A stretch of DNA of 64,000 nt from positions 102,058,020 through 102,122,019 of the forward strand of contig OX235272.1 in NCBI GenBank assembly GCA_944472155.2, written 5' to 3'. Of the stretch, positions 43,280 to 53,882 are shown piece after piece (within the stretch, counting starts at the first letter, position 1; each line of letters opens with the position of its first letter). The DNA is from Trichobilharzia szidati (lineage: Eukaryota > Platyhelminthes > Trematoda > Strigeidida > Schistosomatidae). The notes under the pieces were generated by a model. It had not been told where the DNA came from and did not search any database. It saw nothing but the letters and a program-made list of their open reading frames with translations. The position numbers were made by a program, and so were the translations under genes.

Positions 43280-44015
43280 CTATCGATGAATTTTTTTCAA
43301 GATTTTTATAGGCTTGCATTTATGTTCATTCACTCTTATTTTGAGTGATATGGACGTTTGCCCCACATATTTAGTTGGACAGTCAGCACAAGATATTTTG
43401 TAAATCAAGTTATTTTTATCCATCATTTTTATAGGATCTTTCAGTTGATTTATTTTATTTTTGATTAGATTTGTCGGTTTAAAAGTTGTGTGTATGCCGA
43501 TATTTTTGAGGTTTCTTTGAATTGCCTCTGATGTACCATTTTTATATGGTATTGTGACTGCCTTTTTGCATTCTTCCACCTTGTTATTCTCCGGTTTTAC
43601 CCTCTTTTTTCTCTTTTTTACACTATCTTTGATAAATTCTTTTGGGTAGTTGTTGTCAAGTAACATTATGAATAGGACGTTTATTTCTTTACACTGGTCC
43701 TCTGGCGTTGTTGTAAGTCTACGTATTCTATCTGCAAGACCTTGTATTAATCCTCGTTTTACCGTGAGTGGATGAGCTGAGTGATAATCAAGGAATCTTT
43801 CAGAGTGTGTGGTTTTCCTATATAGCGTCGTTTTAATGCTACCATCTGTTACTCTTTGTAATTTGCAGTCTAGGTAGCATATGCAGTTCCCCAATTTCAT
43901 TCTCTACTTCCATAGTGAATTTTATTGAGTCGACATGGCTGTTTATGTGTGAGAAGAGTTTCTCAATATCGTTTTTTTTCACTATTACTAGTGTGTCGTC
44001 TACATATCTCCACCA
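43280..44015 (-). pseudogene. PLE family B RT end to GIY-YIG
   Basis: 44015-43905: KCWWRYVDDTLVIVKKND (intact YVDD) and VDSIKFTMEV, then a frameshift. 43280-43900: TTLYRKTTHSERFLDYHSAH, KRGLIQGLADRIRRL, LLDNNYPKEFIKDSVKK, VTIPYKNGTSEAIQRNLKNI, NLIYKISCADCPTKYVGQTS and LKIRVNEHKC (GIY-YIG with YVG). RT upstream of YVDD is missing, so this is a partial copy. Confidence 0.75.
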
Positions 44016-44024
44016 ACATTTTAG

Positions 44025-44380
44025 TGATGACCTGAATGGTTTAAGGGCATTTTTTCCTATTGCTTCACCTGTATGTAGAAGACGAACACGTAAAGCAAAA
44101 TTAAGGTTAGTAGGAATGAGGTTAATAATTTTAAATGCAGTATTAACGTCAACCTTATGCTCACTATCTACAAGGTGTGCTAAAATAGAGCTACGAATAG
44201 ATCTTGTTTGTCCCTTACTTAACCATGTTGGATGATGTTCGGAAATACGATGATGAACCTACCTAATTGTACGCCCGATGTAGCTGGCTCTGCAGCTGCA
44301 GTCAAACTGGTAGATACACATAGAGGAGGGATATTTAGATAGTTTATCCTTATTTCTCGAACGTAGAATAGGGGTGGTTG
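44025..44380 (-). pseudogene. PLE family A GIY-YIG C-terminus inside the nested element
   Basis: Shifted frames give VYLPV-type GIY-YIG entry, then GQTRSIRSSILAHLVDSEHK, VDVNTAFKIINLIPTNLNFA and LRVRLLHTGEAIGKNALKPF. It runs directly into family B RT coding at about 44015 with no spacer, so the two parts were joined by template switching or rearrangement. Confidence 0.6.
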
Positions 44381-44860
44381 TGACATTTTGACATTGACTA
44401 ATTACTGTTAACAAACATATCAGTGACACTTGATTGGTAAACTGTTGTGTGTTGTAAATAAAAATGCTATGGGTGTATATTAGAGTAGAGCCAGAGTGAG
44501 GTGAGGATCTAATTGAAAAGTAAATATTACATCGCTCAATCTTTCTGTTTTCTAAATGTCTAAATGGGGATTTTATCCGAAACAGTCAAGCAACATTATT
44601 GCCCTCGGCTATGAAAACGCCGCAGTAGATCCATAAGGATTACTATAATTAAACATATAGTCAACACTGGTCACTCAATATGTAAGAAGAATGCATTCAG
44701 AGTCATCTATAAAATCAAAAGCAGCCTCCCGAAAACGGTAGGTGAGCTTCCGTATACCTTGCATTGCCGAGGAGGCCTTAGCAATGCGGTTGAAGAACCC
44801 TGATTTATGTACACGGAAGACACTTCTCCACCACCTCTTTCTACTTTGGGTAGAATTCCA

Positions 44861-45820
44861 AGTTCTATGACTTTGTTACTAATACTGTTTTCGAATTTTT
44901 GCATGACATTTTAGTAACATTTTCTTCTTAACCAACGCTTCATTTACTCTTTCTACCTACTGCGTAATTTATTTTGAACATGCTATCTCCATGCTCTTTC
45001 ATTAGCATTCTATTTGTCTGGGTGTCTTCCATATTACGTAACTCTTGTCAATACTTAGCAATCTTCACCCTACCCCATGGTTGCAGTTTGATTATTCACT
45101 ACATTTCAGAAACATCTTGATGATGTAAACAATAACCCTAACTAATTTTTATTTAATTTTTGTTTGACAATCCTAATGTACACATACACACACAAAATAA
45201 TTCTATATAAATGCGATTGTACAGCTGAGTGCATGAATTTGCAGCTGAAACGAGTCTCTTCACTGAACTTTGTTGTTCTTAAATTCATGTCTGGATGGGT
45301 ATTTTCCATGAACTGAACAATCATCTATGAATATTCAACTCACAATAAAACTGATGAGGCATTCAGGATATCAGATATGAGCTCCACTGGCAACACTAGC
45401 TGCTGTGTCCCCTGAGCTTAACGATTTAACTGAAAAGCCTCTAAAATCTTTGCAGACTATATTTTCGTCTCTAACTTCATTGTAGAGTAAGCTTTTGGAA
45501 TTCTGTGTGAATGGAATATCCATCCTTTCTAATGACATTGATCGCCATTGGTTACTGCCGCAGATTTTCTTAGACGTATATTCTCATGTATTGATACTGA
45601 TTTCATCGGCGTCATATTTGACGGATTCATAGTCCGACTTGCTGCTTGCTGATTGATACATTTGGCCTTGACTTACATGTTTGTTGATTGCAAATTGATT
45701 TAAGTAACAGGCTTCTAGGAATCCATTGGTATTCTCTACGTTTCCTTTCTGTGAGATTCTTACATTCTTCTGATTGAACTGATGTCCAGGCATATTTACT
45801 TGAATTTCGAAGGAAATAAA
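44861..45820. other. No certain gene
   Basis: AT-rich. Short frames at 45142-45324 and 45584-45835 have no domain. The PLE family B copy begins near 45830 on the plus strand. Confidence 0.4.
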
Positions 45821-45824
45821 ACAT

Positions 45825-47100
45825 GAGATCACCATTATCCCCGGTTTTAGCAGATATATTTATGGATAGGTGGGAAAACATAGCGATTGAAACGTTCACC
45901 CCAACCCCAAAAGTATGGTGGAGGTATGTAGATGACACATTCACTGTACCCTTATAACACAGGATATAGATAGATTTTTCGAACACAATAACTCGAAGGT
46001 GGAGGCAATTCAATTCACTTATGAATTGGAAAGTCAGGAAGGGGAACTGCCAATTTTAGATTATAACTTGAAAAGGGAAGAAGATGGGAAGTTAAACACT
46101 AGTATTTACAGAAAACCCACACATCCAAACAGATATTTAGACTTCCGATCATCCCATCCTATGTCAGTGAAAATAGGATTGGTGAAATGTTTAAGTGACA
46201 GAGCACAGAAACTAAGTAGTACCAAGAAAAATTCAAGACAGGAAGTGAGGCATATAAGAGAAGCTTTGAAACTTAATAATTACCCTGATAAATGAATCAG
46301 GAAATATGTAAGGAAATGTAAAAGTATAATAAATAATGATAGTAGTGATAATGATAATAATAATAATATTAATGACGACGTGCATGTCAAATGTGTGCAA
46401 GACAACACCAACAATAAGGAATCTAAATCATCAGTAGTAATTCCATACAAGGAAGGAACCTCGGAAACCTCACAGCGGAGAATTCTTAACAAGGCAGGAA
46501 TAAAAGTGGCCGGTATTCAGACCCACAAATTCAATTAGAAACAAGCTTTGTCGGTTAAAGGATCAATCCTGTGGAGCCTTTAGAACAAAACAATTTAGTT
46601 TATCTAATACCTTGCCTGAATGATAGTCAGGTCAAATACATAGGTCAAACTAGTAGAACACGGACATTCAGACTAGCAGAACATAAAAATCTAGCAGAAT
46701 CTAGACTGGTTGACCCAAATAAGATAAGAAATGTAGAGAATAGTTCAGCTATAGCACTACATGCAGTTACACACAACCATACAATGGGCTGGATGGGATA
46801 GGATGACAGTTTTAAAATATAATGTCAAAGGGTATGGGGAGAGATTGATAACAGAAGCTTTGTTTATCGAATCAACTGACATGGAATACGTGTAATAGGA
46901 ATGATTCAACACCTGTCCACTTAGATATCTGAAATATTCTACTACACCCACGACAAATAGTAGAAGATAAAGAAAACTATGAAACTGAAGTTTCAAAGTC
47001 ATGTGGTTATAATTGATATGATTATGAACAATAAATTTAGTTCGAAACGTCATCCAGTAAATAATACTGTTTCACAGACTGTGTGATACATCTAATGAAC
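45825..47100 (+). mobile_element. Penelope-like element, family B, RT end to 3' tail (5' truncated)
   Basis: About 45830-45960 in two frames: SPVLADIF-like entry, then ETFTPTPKVWWRYVDDTFTV (intact YVDD). 45999-46295: EAIQFTYELESQEGELPILD, NTSIYRKPTHPNRYLDFRSS, RHIREALKLNNYPDK. 46571-46801: NNLVYLIPCLNDSQVKYIGQ, TFRLAEHKNLAESRLVDPNK. The tail has AATAAATTTAGTTCGAAACG (47029) matching other B copies. A TAATGA microsatellite at 46330-46370 lies within the linker. Several stops. Confidence 0.8.
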
Positions 47101-47520
47101 GAACTAATATGGAAAAGACAAATTCAGTCAAAAAATTCTCCTCATCGACGAAATCATCTTCACAGGCTGTACAGTCAAATTTATATTTACAAGAAATGTA
47201 CAGTAGTCCATTACTGACTCATAAGTGAGGGGGGCGGGAAGGGCAGACATTATTGATATATTTACTCAGAAGTGGCTTCAAAAGTAAAAAGAAAAGTTGT
47301 AAATTAGGTAATACTCAACTGCACAAAGGAAGCAAGTGTTGGAAATTCGATAAGGTTCACATTGTTATTGAATAAGAAGAAAGGTAGTTGAGTGTCCATC
47401 TAACAAGTGTGAAGAGGGTATGAAAATGTACAAAAGGAACATATGAGAGTGATAATAGTGAATTAATTATCAATAAAAGAATAAGCAAGCTAATCACTAA
47501 AAATAAAAAATATACAGGGG
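47101..47520. other. No gene seen
   Basis: Unassigned AT-rich DNA after the PLE tail, with a short G-rich patch (47226-47240). Confidence 0.4.
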
Positions 47521-47524
47521 ACGG

Positions 47525-47790
47525 CTAGTGAAGAGGTTAAGACCATGGCAGAATAAGGGACTAGACAAACTTTCTTCTGTATACACAGTTCGGGGTTGTA
47601 TTAACGAATTGCCAACGCCTCCGCCATACACAAATGCTGAAACCTGACGCCATTTGTACCATTTGGCCTCATCTTGTAGAAAATCTTGAAAGGCGACTTT
47701 GGTCGGACTGCGTGACTTTAGTTCACCAAGTGCTTATTGGACACTCAACTATCAGACTTTTAACACTCTTCCTTTGTGCCATTTTTGAGT
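47525..47790 (-). pseudogene. PLE family A, last part of GIY-YIG C-terminus
   Basis: Minus strand: RFQHLCMAEALAIR then stop, YNPELCIQKKVCLVPYSAM, equal to the LLHIAEALAI...P-x-L-C-I-Q-K-K terminus of family A (compare 29600-29690 and 63009-63212). Upstream on minus a decayed HLV-N/D region can be followed to about 47790. A small, old fragment. Confidence 0.5.
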
Positions 47791-48640
47791 ACTGCGTAAT
47801 CTATAACTTTTCTTTTTACTTTTGAAGCCATTTCTGAGTAATTATATTGATTATATCACCCCGCCTTCTTTTACTCAATAATAGACTCCTATACATTTTT
47901 CGGTGAAAAGAAATACAACTGTGTACAGCCTTTGAAAATGATTTCGTCAATGAGGAAAATTTCATTTCCTGAATTGTCTTTTATTTTCTTCATGACACAA
48001 TGGGTATTTTCGGTTGCTTGGATTTATATCACTCAATCTATGTCATGTCATTTGAGTGTTAGTTGATGTTCATGAATGTGAAGGAGAATGGGACAAAGGC
48101 TTTCATTGTATTCCCCATCCATCTCTTCTCGTGGATTTCCTCACGAAGCAGCTTAATCCTTTACTTTTCATCATTTTCGTCTAATAAAGTCGAAATTTTC
48201 TCTCTGTGTTAGAAAGGAGTTGAATTCACTTATTGGTAATGTTTGTATGATTAATAAACATAATCTACACACAGTACTCACAAAGTTGACCTGAATAACT
48301 AAAAGTACTGCATTTCGAAGACTATTTCAGGTTACCTACTTCTTTGATAAAAACAACTAAGTGGTAGGAGAGTAAAACAGACTTCAAGAAATATTCGCTC
48401 AAAAGTAGGCCGGTGATCGTTTATTAATAATTACTGCTATTTAGCTGACGTGGAAGTTAGTTAAAAAATACACTCGGTCTGTTAGTTCATTATTATTATT
48501 CCGGGTTTCAATAAATCACTTTTGTTCTTAGTGATATTAAGAAGAATGCAAGTGGTCGTTCAATTTGCTTACGTATTGAATACTTGAAATTGACTCGAGA
48601 AAATTGTAGGTTACATGTTCAGTGACGAGTTGACATCCGT
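47791..48640. other. No gene seen
   Basis: AT-rich, frequent stops, no repeat assigned. Confidence 0.45.
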
Positions 48641-48644
48641 TAGA

Positions 48645-48775
48645 AAACCACTTAAACATCTGTAGATACCTACAGCAGTTTCCTCCCAGTTTGAGACTAC
48701 TGAGCGACACACAGCCAATGAGTTTCCAACCCAGCACCTTACGGTTACAAGGCGAGCTCGTAAACTAGTCAGTCA
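48645..48775 (-). ncRNA. Sm-alpha-like SINE with tRNA-like head and degenerate hammerhead
   Basis: On the minus strand the head reads ACGAGCTCGCCTTGTAACC, then GTGCTGGGTTGGAA (damaged B box). Then AGTAGTCTCAAACTGGGAGG followed by AAACTGCTGTAGG, a decayed hammerhead with GAAAC and CTGTAG. It is related to the better copies at 49441-49615. It starts immediately after the frame at 48765-49127. Confidence 0.5.
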
Positions 48776-48779
48776 CTGG

Positions 48780-49160
48780 CATCCGATCCAAAGGATTGAT
48801 GGTGAATAGCATTTTGGTGATGGGTTCAGTAAACCAAATGACAATAACATTAGAGGTTAATGAAATTTCCATATATGGCAAAGATACATGGATAATACTT
48901 CCATCATGTGTGACAAGAATGCTGCCATAAAAGTGATAATGACACCATTCTGTGAAGCTCACACTGAAATCATTGATCAACACATCTTTTCTGCTGGAAT
49001 AAAATTCGGTTTTGAGTAAGTCTCCTGAGTTAAAATATTCTTCTGGCATCCATTCGATAGCGTAAACCACATGGAATCCCACAGCACGTAATCTAGCTGA
49101 TTGTGTATCATTATAGCTCTCTAGCATGTATACATACGCCTGATGTAATCACCAGAGATC
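48780..49160 (-). other. Candidate exon of an unidentified host protein
   Basis: Minus-strand frame of about 120 codons after an acceptor-like TTACATCAG: RLRAVGFHVVYAIEWMPEEY, NDFSVSFTEWCHYHFYGSIL, GSIIHVSLPYMEISLTSNVI. The composition is that of a folded extracellular or beta-rich protein; RAVGFHVVYA resembles the last strand of CUB domains, but this is only suggestive. The C-terminal residues run into the Sm-alpha-like SINE, so an exon end or truncation must lie before 48780. Family not recognised. Confidence 0.3.
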
Positions 49161-49440
49161 AATACATAATGAGAGACTGTTGCATTCAAGCGTTAAAGTT
49201 CGCATTCAGTAAACAATCAGACAAATAGCTGATGTTGACTCTGTCTTCGTTCGCTGTCAAATCTTTCCATCTACAAAAAATGTGTAGTGTACCGATCACA
49301 TTGGTTTGACTGCATATTTCAACAGTCAGTCTGTTTGTCAGTGACTTCAAAAGTCTTCTTCTTCTTCGTACACAACAGAAGACGACTTTTCTTTTGTCAT
49401 GAGCTGATATCAGTTAGAGAATCACTGGAAAACCTGGGAG

Positions 49441-49484
49441 TACTGGACAGCTGTTTCGTCCTAGCTTGAGACTCTTCAGCAGTG
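49441..49484 (-). ncRNA. Hammerhead ribozyme, well-formed (Sm-alpha type)
   Basis: Minus-strand RNA order: stem I CACUG (49484-49480), core CUGAAGA (49479-49473), stem II GUCU/AGGAC with loop, GAAA (49457-49454), stem III ACAG/CUGU, cleavage triplet GUC (after the base at 49446), stem I partner CAGUA. All invariant core bases of a type I-like minimal hammerhead are present. Stem I is short (4 bp), as in schistosome satellites. Predicted to self-cleave if transcribed. Confidence 0.7.
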
Positions 49485-49545
49485 GCTTAATGGTCTACGA
49501 GCTCACCTTGTAACCAGAAGGTCCTGGGTTCGAATCCCGGTGAGT

Positions 49546-49595
49546 GCATACTGATGAAGAGTCCCAAACTAGGCTGACGAAACAGCTGTCCAGTA
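49546..49595 (+). ncRNA. Hammerhead-like sequence, opposed copy with core change
   Basis: Same layout on plus: ACTG then AUGAAGA where the core should start with C, stem II enlarged by two bases (GTCCCAAACTAGGCTGAC), GAAA at 49579-49582, ACAGCTGTC ending at 49590. A shifted pairing would instead use CTGATGA (49551-49557) as the core, but then stem I does not pair. Probably inactive or weak. Confidence 0.55.
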
Positions 49596-49619
49596 GTCCC
49601 AGGTTTTCCAGTGACTTTT

Positions 49620-50435
49620 CTTTTGGTCGATCAATTGGATTTAGGCGGTACACTTTCATCGATATTCGTTTGAATTCAGAGGAAGTAAATTAAATACACG
49701 AGGATTACAGTCTCTCTGTGTGTGTGTACTAGTCAGTCGTCAGTGTTTTACATCTGGACTTATTATCACTCCTGCCTAGTTGATGGATTTTGACTTCGTC
49801 TACACTAATTAACTATGCCTATGAACAGCCTACCATTGATAAGCTGAACACCACACAGAACAAACGAACATGAATGACTTTGTTAATTTTTATTTAGAAT
49901 GATGCGCTGAAATTCCATCTTAAAACAACTGAACTGTCATCAAGCCCGCCTTTTCGATGTGTTAATAACTGAGCGGGTTTGAGTAAAAACATCATGTTGT
50001 TTATTAATATTGTTATTTTGTTTTCGTCAAATCACTTATGCATATATCAAGCGAAGGAGTAATAATTAATCAAGTTGAATATGAATACAACTCGTGTTGT
50101 GTAGCTTCTTCATGCTGTGTGACACTGATTTCTGTCAAGGCGAAATGAATCTACACGAATTTATGCATGTGCGCCTGTATATGCTTGAGTGTGCGTGTGT
50201 GTGTATTTAAACACACATGAGAAGGCATAAATCAAAATTTAGCATTCTACTGAAGAGTGAAAAAGAAATTTATTTTTCTGCTTAATCATTGGGGTTGTAG
50301 TGTATTGACAGGCTAGTAAATAGACAGTATTAGTAAAACATATCAGTAGTGCTCAACCTTCTGTATTGAAGCGTAAATTTAGTAAGGATGTAGCATATCA
50401 GTAATGCAAGTTGTACTGTACTAAATCCACTAGTT
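49620..50435. other. No gene seen
   Basis: AT-rich with TG-rich runs at 49716 and 50190-50205. No coding or repeat identified. Confidence 0.45.
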
Positions 50436-50439
50436 ACAT

Positions 50440-52215
50440 TATTATTATTATTGTCGCCTTTAGTTCCTAGAGGAACATAGGGCTTCAGCCTCACGTCTCC
50501 ATTGCATTTGGTTCTCCGCCAACGTTTTCATCACCTGGCTCCACTTCTGCCCACATTATTTCATCTCCTCTTCGCATGACATCCCCCTACATGTCACACT
50601 CACACTTACGACCAACTTGCTGCTTTCTATTTTGGTTCGACTCAAGCGATGGCCTGGCGTATGATGTCACTAAATTGATAGTTTGTTTTCTCAGAGTATA
50701 GCGACCAGTTCACCTCCATTTCTTCCTGCACACCTTCCTGTTGCACAGTTGATTCCTAGTGGATTAGTTCGCTTCCACAGATCCCTGTTGCTGATCTGTT
50801 CTGTCCGGCCATCTAATCTTGTGAGAAGTATTGAGGGAAGACAGCTGTTGATGAAGGTCTGTAGTTTGTTAGAAGTGCCCTTCGTGATGCGCCAAGTCTC
50901 TGATCCATATAGTGAGTAGCACTGACTTCATTAACAGCTGTCTTTGTTCAATGCTACTCAAGATCAGATGGCCAGCCAGAAAAGATCAGCGACATGATTC
51001 TCTGGGAATGAAAATACCAGGAACCGACTGTGAAACAAATAGGCAGGAAGAAATGGAGATGGATTGGCCATACTCTGAGGAAACAAACCATCAAGTGACA
51101 TCACTAGACAAGCCATCGCTCGAGTGGAACCCGCCAAATGGGAAGCGGCGAGTTTGTCGTCAGTGCAAGGGTGACTTGGAGGAGGTCATGTGAAGAGGAG
51201 ATGAAAGCATTTGGGTAGACTTGGAGCCAGGTGAAGACTCTAGCAGAGAACTGAACGCAATGGAGACGCACGGCTGAAACCCTATGTTCCTCCAGGAATT
51301 AAAGGAAACAATAATTATAATATTGACTTTCCATTGCAGCCGAAAATCCGGATCTTATTTTTCATGCTGAGTACTGCTGTTGATCTCCACACAGACTTGA
51401 GAGTAATAAAAGCTTGGCCTGCTTTCCAAATCCTCGCTGATTTGATATCCTCATCAGTTCCATCCACATTTAGTTGAAACGATGCATCCCACCTAGGTAG
51501 GTAGGTGAAGGAGGTTGCTTCTTTCAAATTTCTCCCATTTATGCTGATTGTTGTCTGTTGTTGTCGCTGTTGCTGTTGGCCGAGAATCGTCGTCACCTCT
51601 CTTTTCCCTATGTTCACCTAATGTCCAACCTTCGATGCTTCTTCTGCCAACTTATTGCTTTTCACTTGCATATCCTCCAGCTTGTGGGAAATCAGACATA
51701 TATCATCGGCAAAGTCCAGATCCTGCAGGTTTTTTGTGTGGGTCCCTTTTAGCCCTGTCTTTTCGTTTTTGCGTGTCATCCTTGCGTTGCCTGTCCCGCT
51801 GTCTGTCGCATTATCCAGTCAACCGCCCTCAGGAAACTAATCATGTGAGATGGTAGGTTGACTTCCTTGCTTTACTCCCGTCTTCACTTCGAAGGATTCC
51901 GTGAGTTTCCCGCTGTGGATTACTTGGCATGCAGCATTGTCGTACAACTGTTGGATGAGATGTATAACTGTTGACGGCACGCTGTAGTAGCGAAGTAGTT
52001 GCCGAATCACCTCTCGATTGACGCTGCATTATTGAAGGCCTTTTCAAATTCGATGAAGTTGAGACTGAGAGCTGACTGCCATTCCAGGCTCTGTTCAGTA
52101 TTGATCTGTAGAGTTGCTATTTGATCGATGCGTGAATTTGTGCAGATTGTTGGATTTGTTAAGAGTATAAAATCAAACATTGCCAAAATTCTCTTGAGAG
52201 AAAAATAACTACCCA
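50440..52215 (-). mobile_element. RTE-like element 3 (FADD lineage), interrupted by an antisense RTE tail
   Basis: Minus strand. 52215-52015: TNSRIDQIATLQINTEQSLE, ALSLNFIEFEKAFNNA (RT). 52010-51640: LIQQLYDNAACQVIHSGKLT, SFEVKTGVKQGS, LQDLDFADDICLISHKLEDM (catalytic FADD). 51617-51315: NLKEATSFTYL, GTDEDIKSARIWKAGQAFIT, MKNKIRIFGCNGKS. After the insertion, 50930-50640: LYGSETWRITKGTSNKLQTF, INSCLPSILL. The 3' end (about 50440) has CCCTATGTTCCTCTAGGAAC and an ATT run. It is 5' truncated and full of shifts; a different RTE lineage from elements 1 and 2. Confidence 0.75.
50935..51315 (+). mobile_element. RTE-like element 4, short 3' tail nested antisense in element 3
   Basis: Plus strand. 50940-51080: CSMLLKIRWPARKD then, shifted, KWRWIGHTLRKQTI, the C-terminal tail of the FADD lineage (compare IKIRWPERTTNKK and KWRWIGHSLRR at 59306-59749). 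51180-51312: 3' UTR with CCCTATGTTCCTCCAGGAAT. Removing it rejoins IRIFGCNGKS to LYGSETWRIT of element 3. Confidence 0.7.
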
Positions 52216-52700
52216 AAGAACTTCATCAACGAAATCAACACGGACACTGAATATGTTGGAAAATGTATTCCGAAGACAATGACATCAACAATTGTCATTC
52301 CATCGGAAACATCATGTGAAATCGAAAGAGAAGTATTCAATAAAGACAACGTCAGAGTTTTCTTCAAAACATTAGACACACACACTAAGAAGCAGACTTG
52401 TCCATGTGAAAAACCACATCTCGCCTCTGTTCGACCACCGAGAAATCCAGTTGAACTAGAAAAGCTTGAAAATCATCAGCCAAAGGTCGTCTACACACTG
52501 CACTATAGACTCAGGTGACAAAATTGATTTTGACGATATTGAAATAATCCGGAGAAATTTTTAGAGATCACAGAGGACGTCTAACATCATCAGGAGCACT
52601 TCATATCAAATGGAATGCGAATTATCTGATGAATAGGAATGATGGACTGAGGCAGAATTTGACCTGGTTACAACACCTCCGTCGCCATTATGAAATGATA
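52180..52700 (+). pseudogene. Penelope-like element, family C, connection to GIY-YIG relic
   Basis: 52205-52518: PKNFINEINTDTEYVGK, STIVIPSETSCEIEREVF, NKDNVRVFFKTLDTHTKK, PKVVYTLHYR, matching the order Y-P-x-x-F-I...IPY...NKHxIRV-F-K...VVYKI-x-C of PLEs and the relic at 24412-24690. Beyond a stop, IEIIRRNFRDHRGRL-like and WLQHLRRHYEM suggest the remaining C-terminus. No RT. Abuts the 5' side of RTE 3. Confidence 0.5.
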
Positions 52701-53239
52701 AAATCAACATGAATATGATAAGCAATTTCATTATGTAAATACATGCTGCTTTTATAATTTCATACACTTATCAAATCCAACAACCTACACTGCGTTGTCT
52801 TATCGTTATCAATTGGCCAGCTCAATAACAACGTGAAATTTACGCCATATTGATAAACGGTGATTAAATTGTTATATTACGTGGGCTGATATTTTGTAAA
52901 TTTTGGTTCTATAATGCTAATTTGCTAAAGCTATTAGCAGCAATATAACATAGAAAAACGTGAGTAAAAAGACGTAAACAGCGGAGAAAATTTTCTTTTC
53001 GACGATTCATTTTCATAAGCTGCTGTACAATCGTAATTATAATTAATAAGGAATTCATAAGACAACCAGTGAGATGCTAATGAAACTTATCCTCACAAAT
53101 GTATTACCTAATGTAAGGCGTAATCTAGAAGGGGTGATTAATTAGAGTAGAAATTAGGTAAAGGGCAGATGTAATGACGTAACAAGTGTGAGAAAATGAC
53201 TAATGAGTATAATTGTGTACGGTGGACATGAATAAGAAA
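52701..53239. other. No gene seen
   Basis: AT-rich, stops in all frames; may include decayed 5' PLE sequence before the family B copy. Confidence 0.4.
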
Positions 53240-53880
53240 GAATATAAGGCATCTGCAGTTCAACATCTGAAACCCTCCGTACGTAGGATTCCTAATAAAT
53301 CAGGATTTAGATTGGTGGCATTCAAGCCTACAAACTCACTCAGGTAGGGACAAGATCTGTAAGTTAAAGGACCTAGTTGACCCAATTAGACAAAATAATA
53401 TAATTTACAAAATACCTTGCAATGACTGTGAGGTCAACTACATAGTAGTCAGATTGTCAGAACATAAGAATTTAGCTAAGGTAAGAATAGTTGACCCCGA
53501 GAAGATAAGTAATTTAGAAAAAAGCTCAGCAATTGCACTGCATGCATTAACACACAATCCAGAAATAGGGTGGTGTGAGAGGGTTAAAATTCTAAAAAGT
53601 AATCTAGGTAGGTGGAGAGAGAGGTTGATTACTGAATCCTTGTTCATCGAATCTACACCCAACACATGCATTAGGAATGATTCATCACTCATACCCGAAA
53701 TATGGAAGATACTACTACCAATCAAATCAAGTGAAAAACAACGAAACTATATCAATGAATTTAGGAAGTCGTGTGGTTACCTTGATATGATTATGAGCAG
53801 CAATAAATTGTGCTCGAAATATCATCAGTACACATTACTGTATAACACTGTGAGACTTTGTCGAAACAAAATATACCCAT
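53240..53880 (+). pseudogene. Penelope-like element, family B, GIY-YIG and 3' tail (5' truncated)
   Basis: 53260-53450: LKPSVRRIPNKSGFRLVAFK, then NNIIYKIPCNDCEVNYIVVR (decayed GIY-YIG). 53454-53882: LSEHKNLAKVRIVDPEKISN, SSAIALHALTHNPEIGWCER, RWRERLITESLFIESTPNTC, to a terminal stop at 53882. The 142-codon C-terminal frame is intact and gives the full family B C-terminus, useful for reading the other B copies. Tail GCAATAAATTGTGCTCGAAA at 53801. Confidence 0.75.
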
Positions 53881-53882
53881 AA

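Larger units (their letters stand above)
42314..44570 (-). mobile_element. Nested Penelope-like element with inverted terminal repeats and 14-bp target duplication
   Basis: Flanked by TTTTATCCAAAACA (42300-42313) and TTTTATCCGAAACA (44571-44584). The termini are inverted repeats of about 160 bp (42314-42470 against 44395-44557), sharing GAAAGATTGAGCGA, CAATTAGATCC and CAAGTGTCACTGATATG. On the minus strand the interior holds a family A C-terminus (44380-44025) fused to a family B RT-GIY-YIG (44015-43280). PLEs are known for pseudo-LTRs in direct or inverted orientation, which fits. Confidence 0.75.
41870..44860 (+). mobile_element. Penelope-like element, family A, split by a nested PLE
   Basis: The left part (41870-42313) reads LQNDYPPRFVDTHIKLKI, YMNLAFKGDVLDNILKRRIP, TLRFLFSCRPLFFNK and the decayed GIY-YIG entry CIQQLIHSCGAGNVYISRS. 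The right part (44571-44860) resumes with VLSKTV, HIVNTGHSICKKNAFRVIYK, then LAMRLKNPDLCTRKTLLH. Between them sits a 2.26 kb insertion flanked by a 14-bp duplication. RT is missing from the left part (5' truncated near 41870). Confidence 0.7.
49418..49615. repeat. Inverted pair of Sm-alpha-like units around a tRNA-like segment
   Basis: 49418-49482 and 49551-49615 are reverse complements with about 85% identity, carrying CCCAGGTTTTCCAGTGA ends. Between them (49485-49548) is a pol III promoter-like segment: TGGCTTAATGGTCTACGAGC (A-box-like) and GGGTTCGAATCCCGG (perfect B box and T-arm). So one tRNA-like promoter sits between two opposed hammerhead units. Confidence 0.75.

Noticed and set aside
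49490..49548. tRNA gene
   Set aside because: Perfect T-arm and B box, but no matching acceptor stem; it lies inside an Sm-alpha-type repeat.
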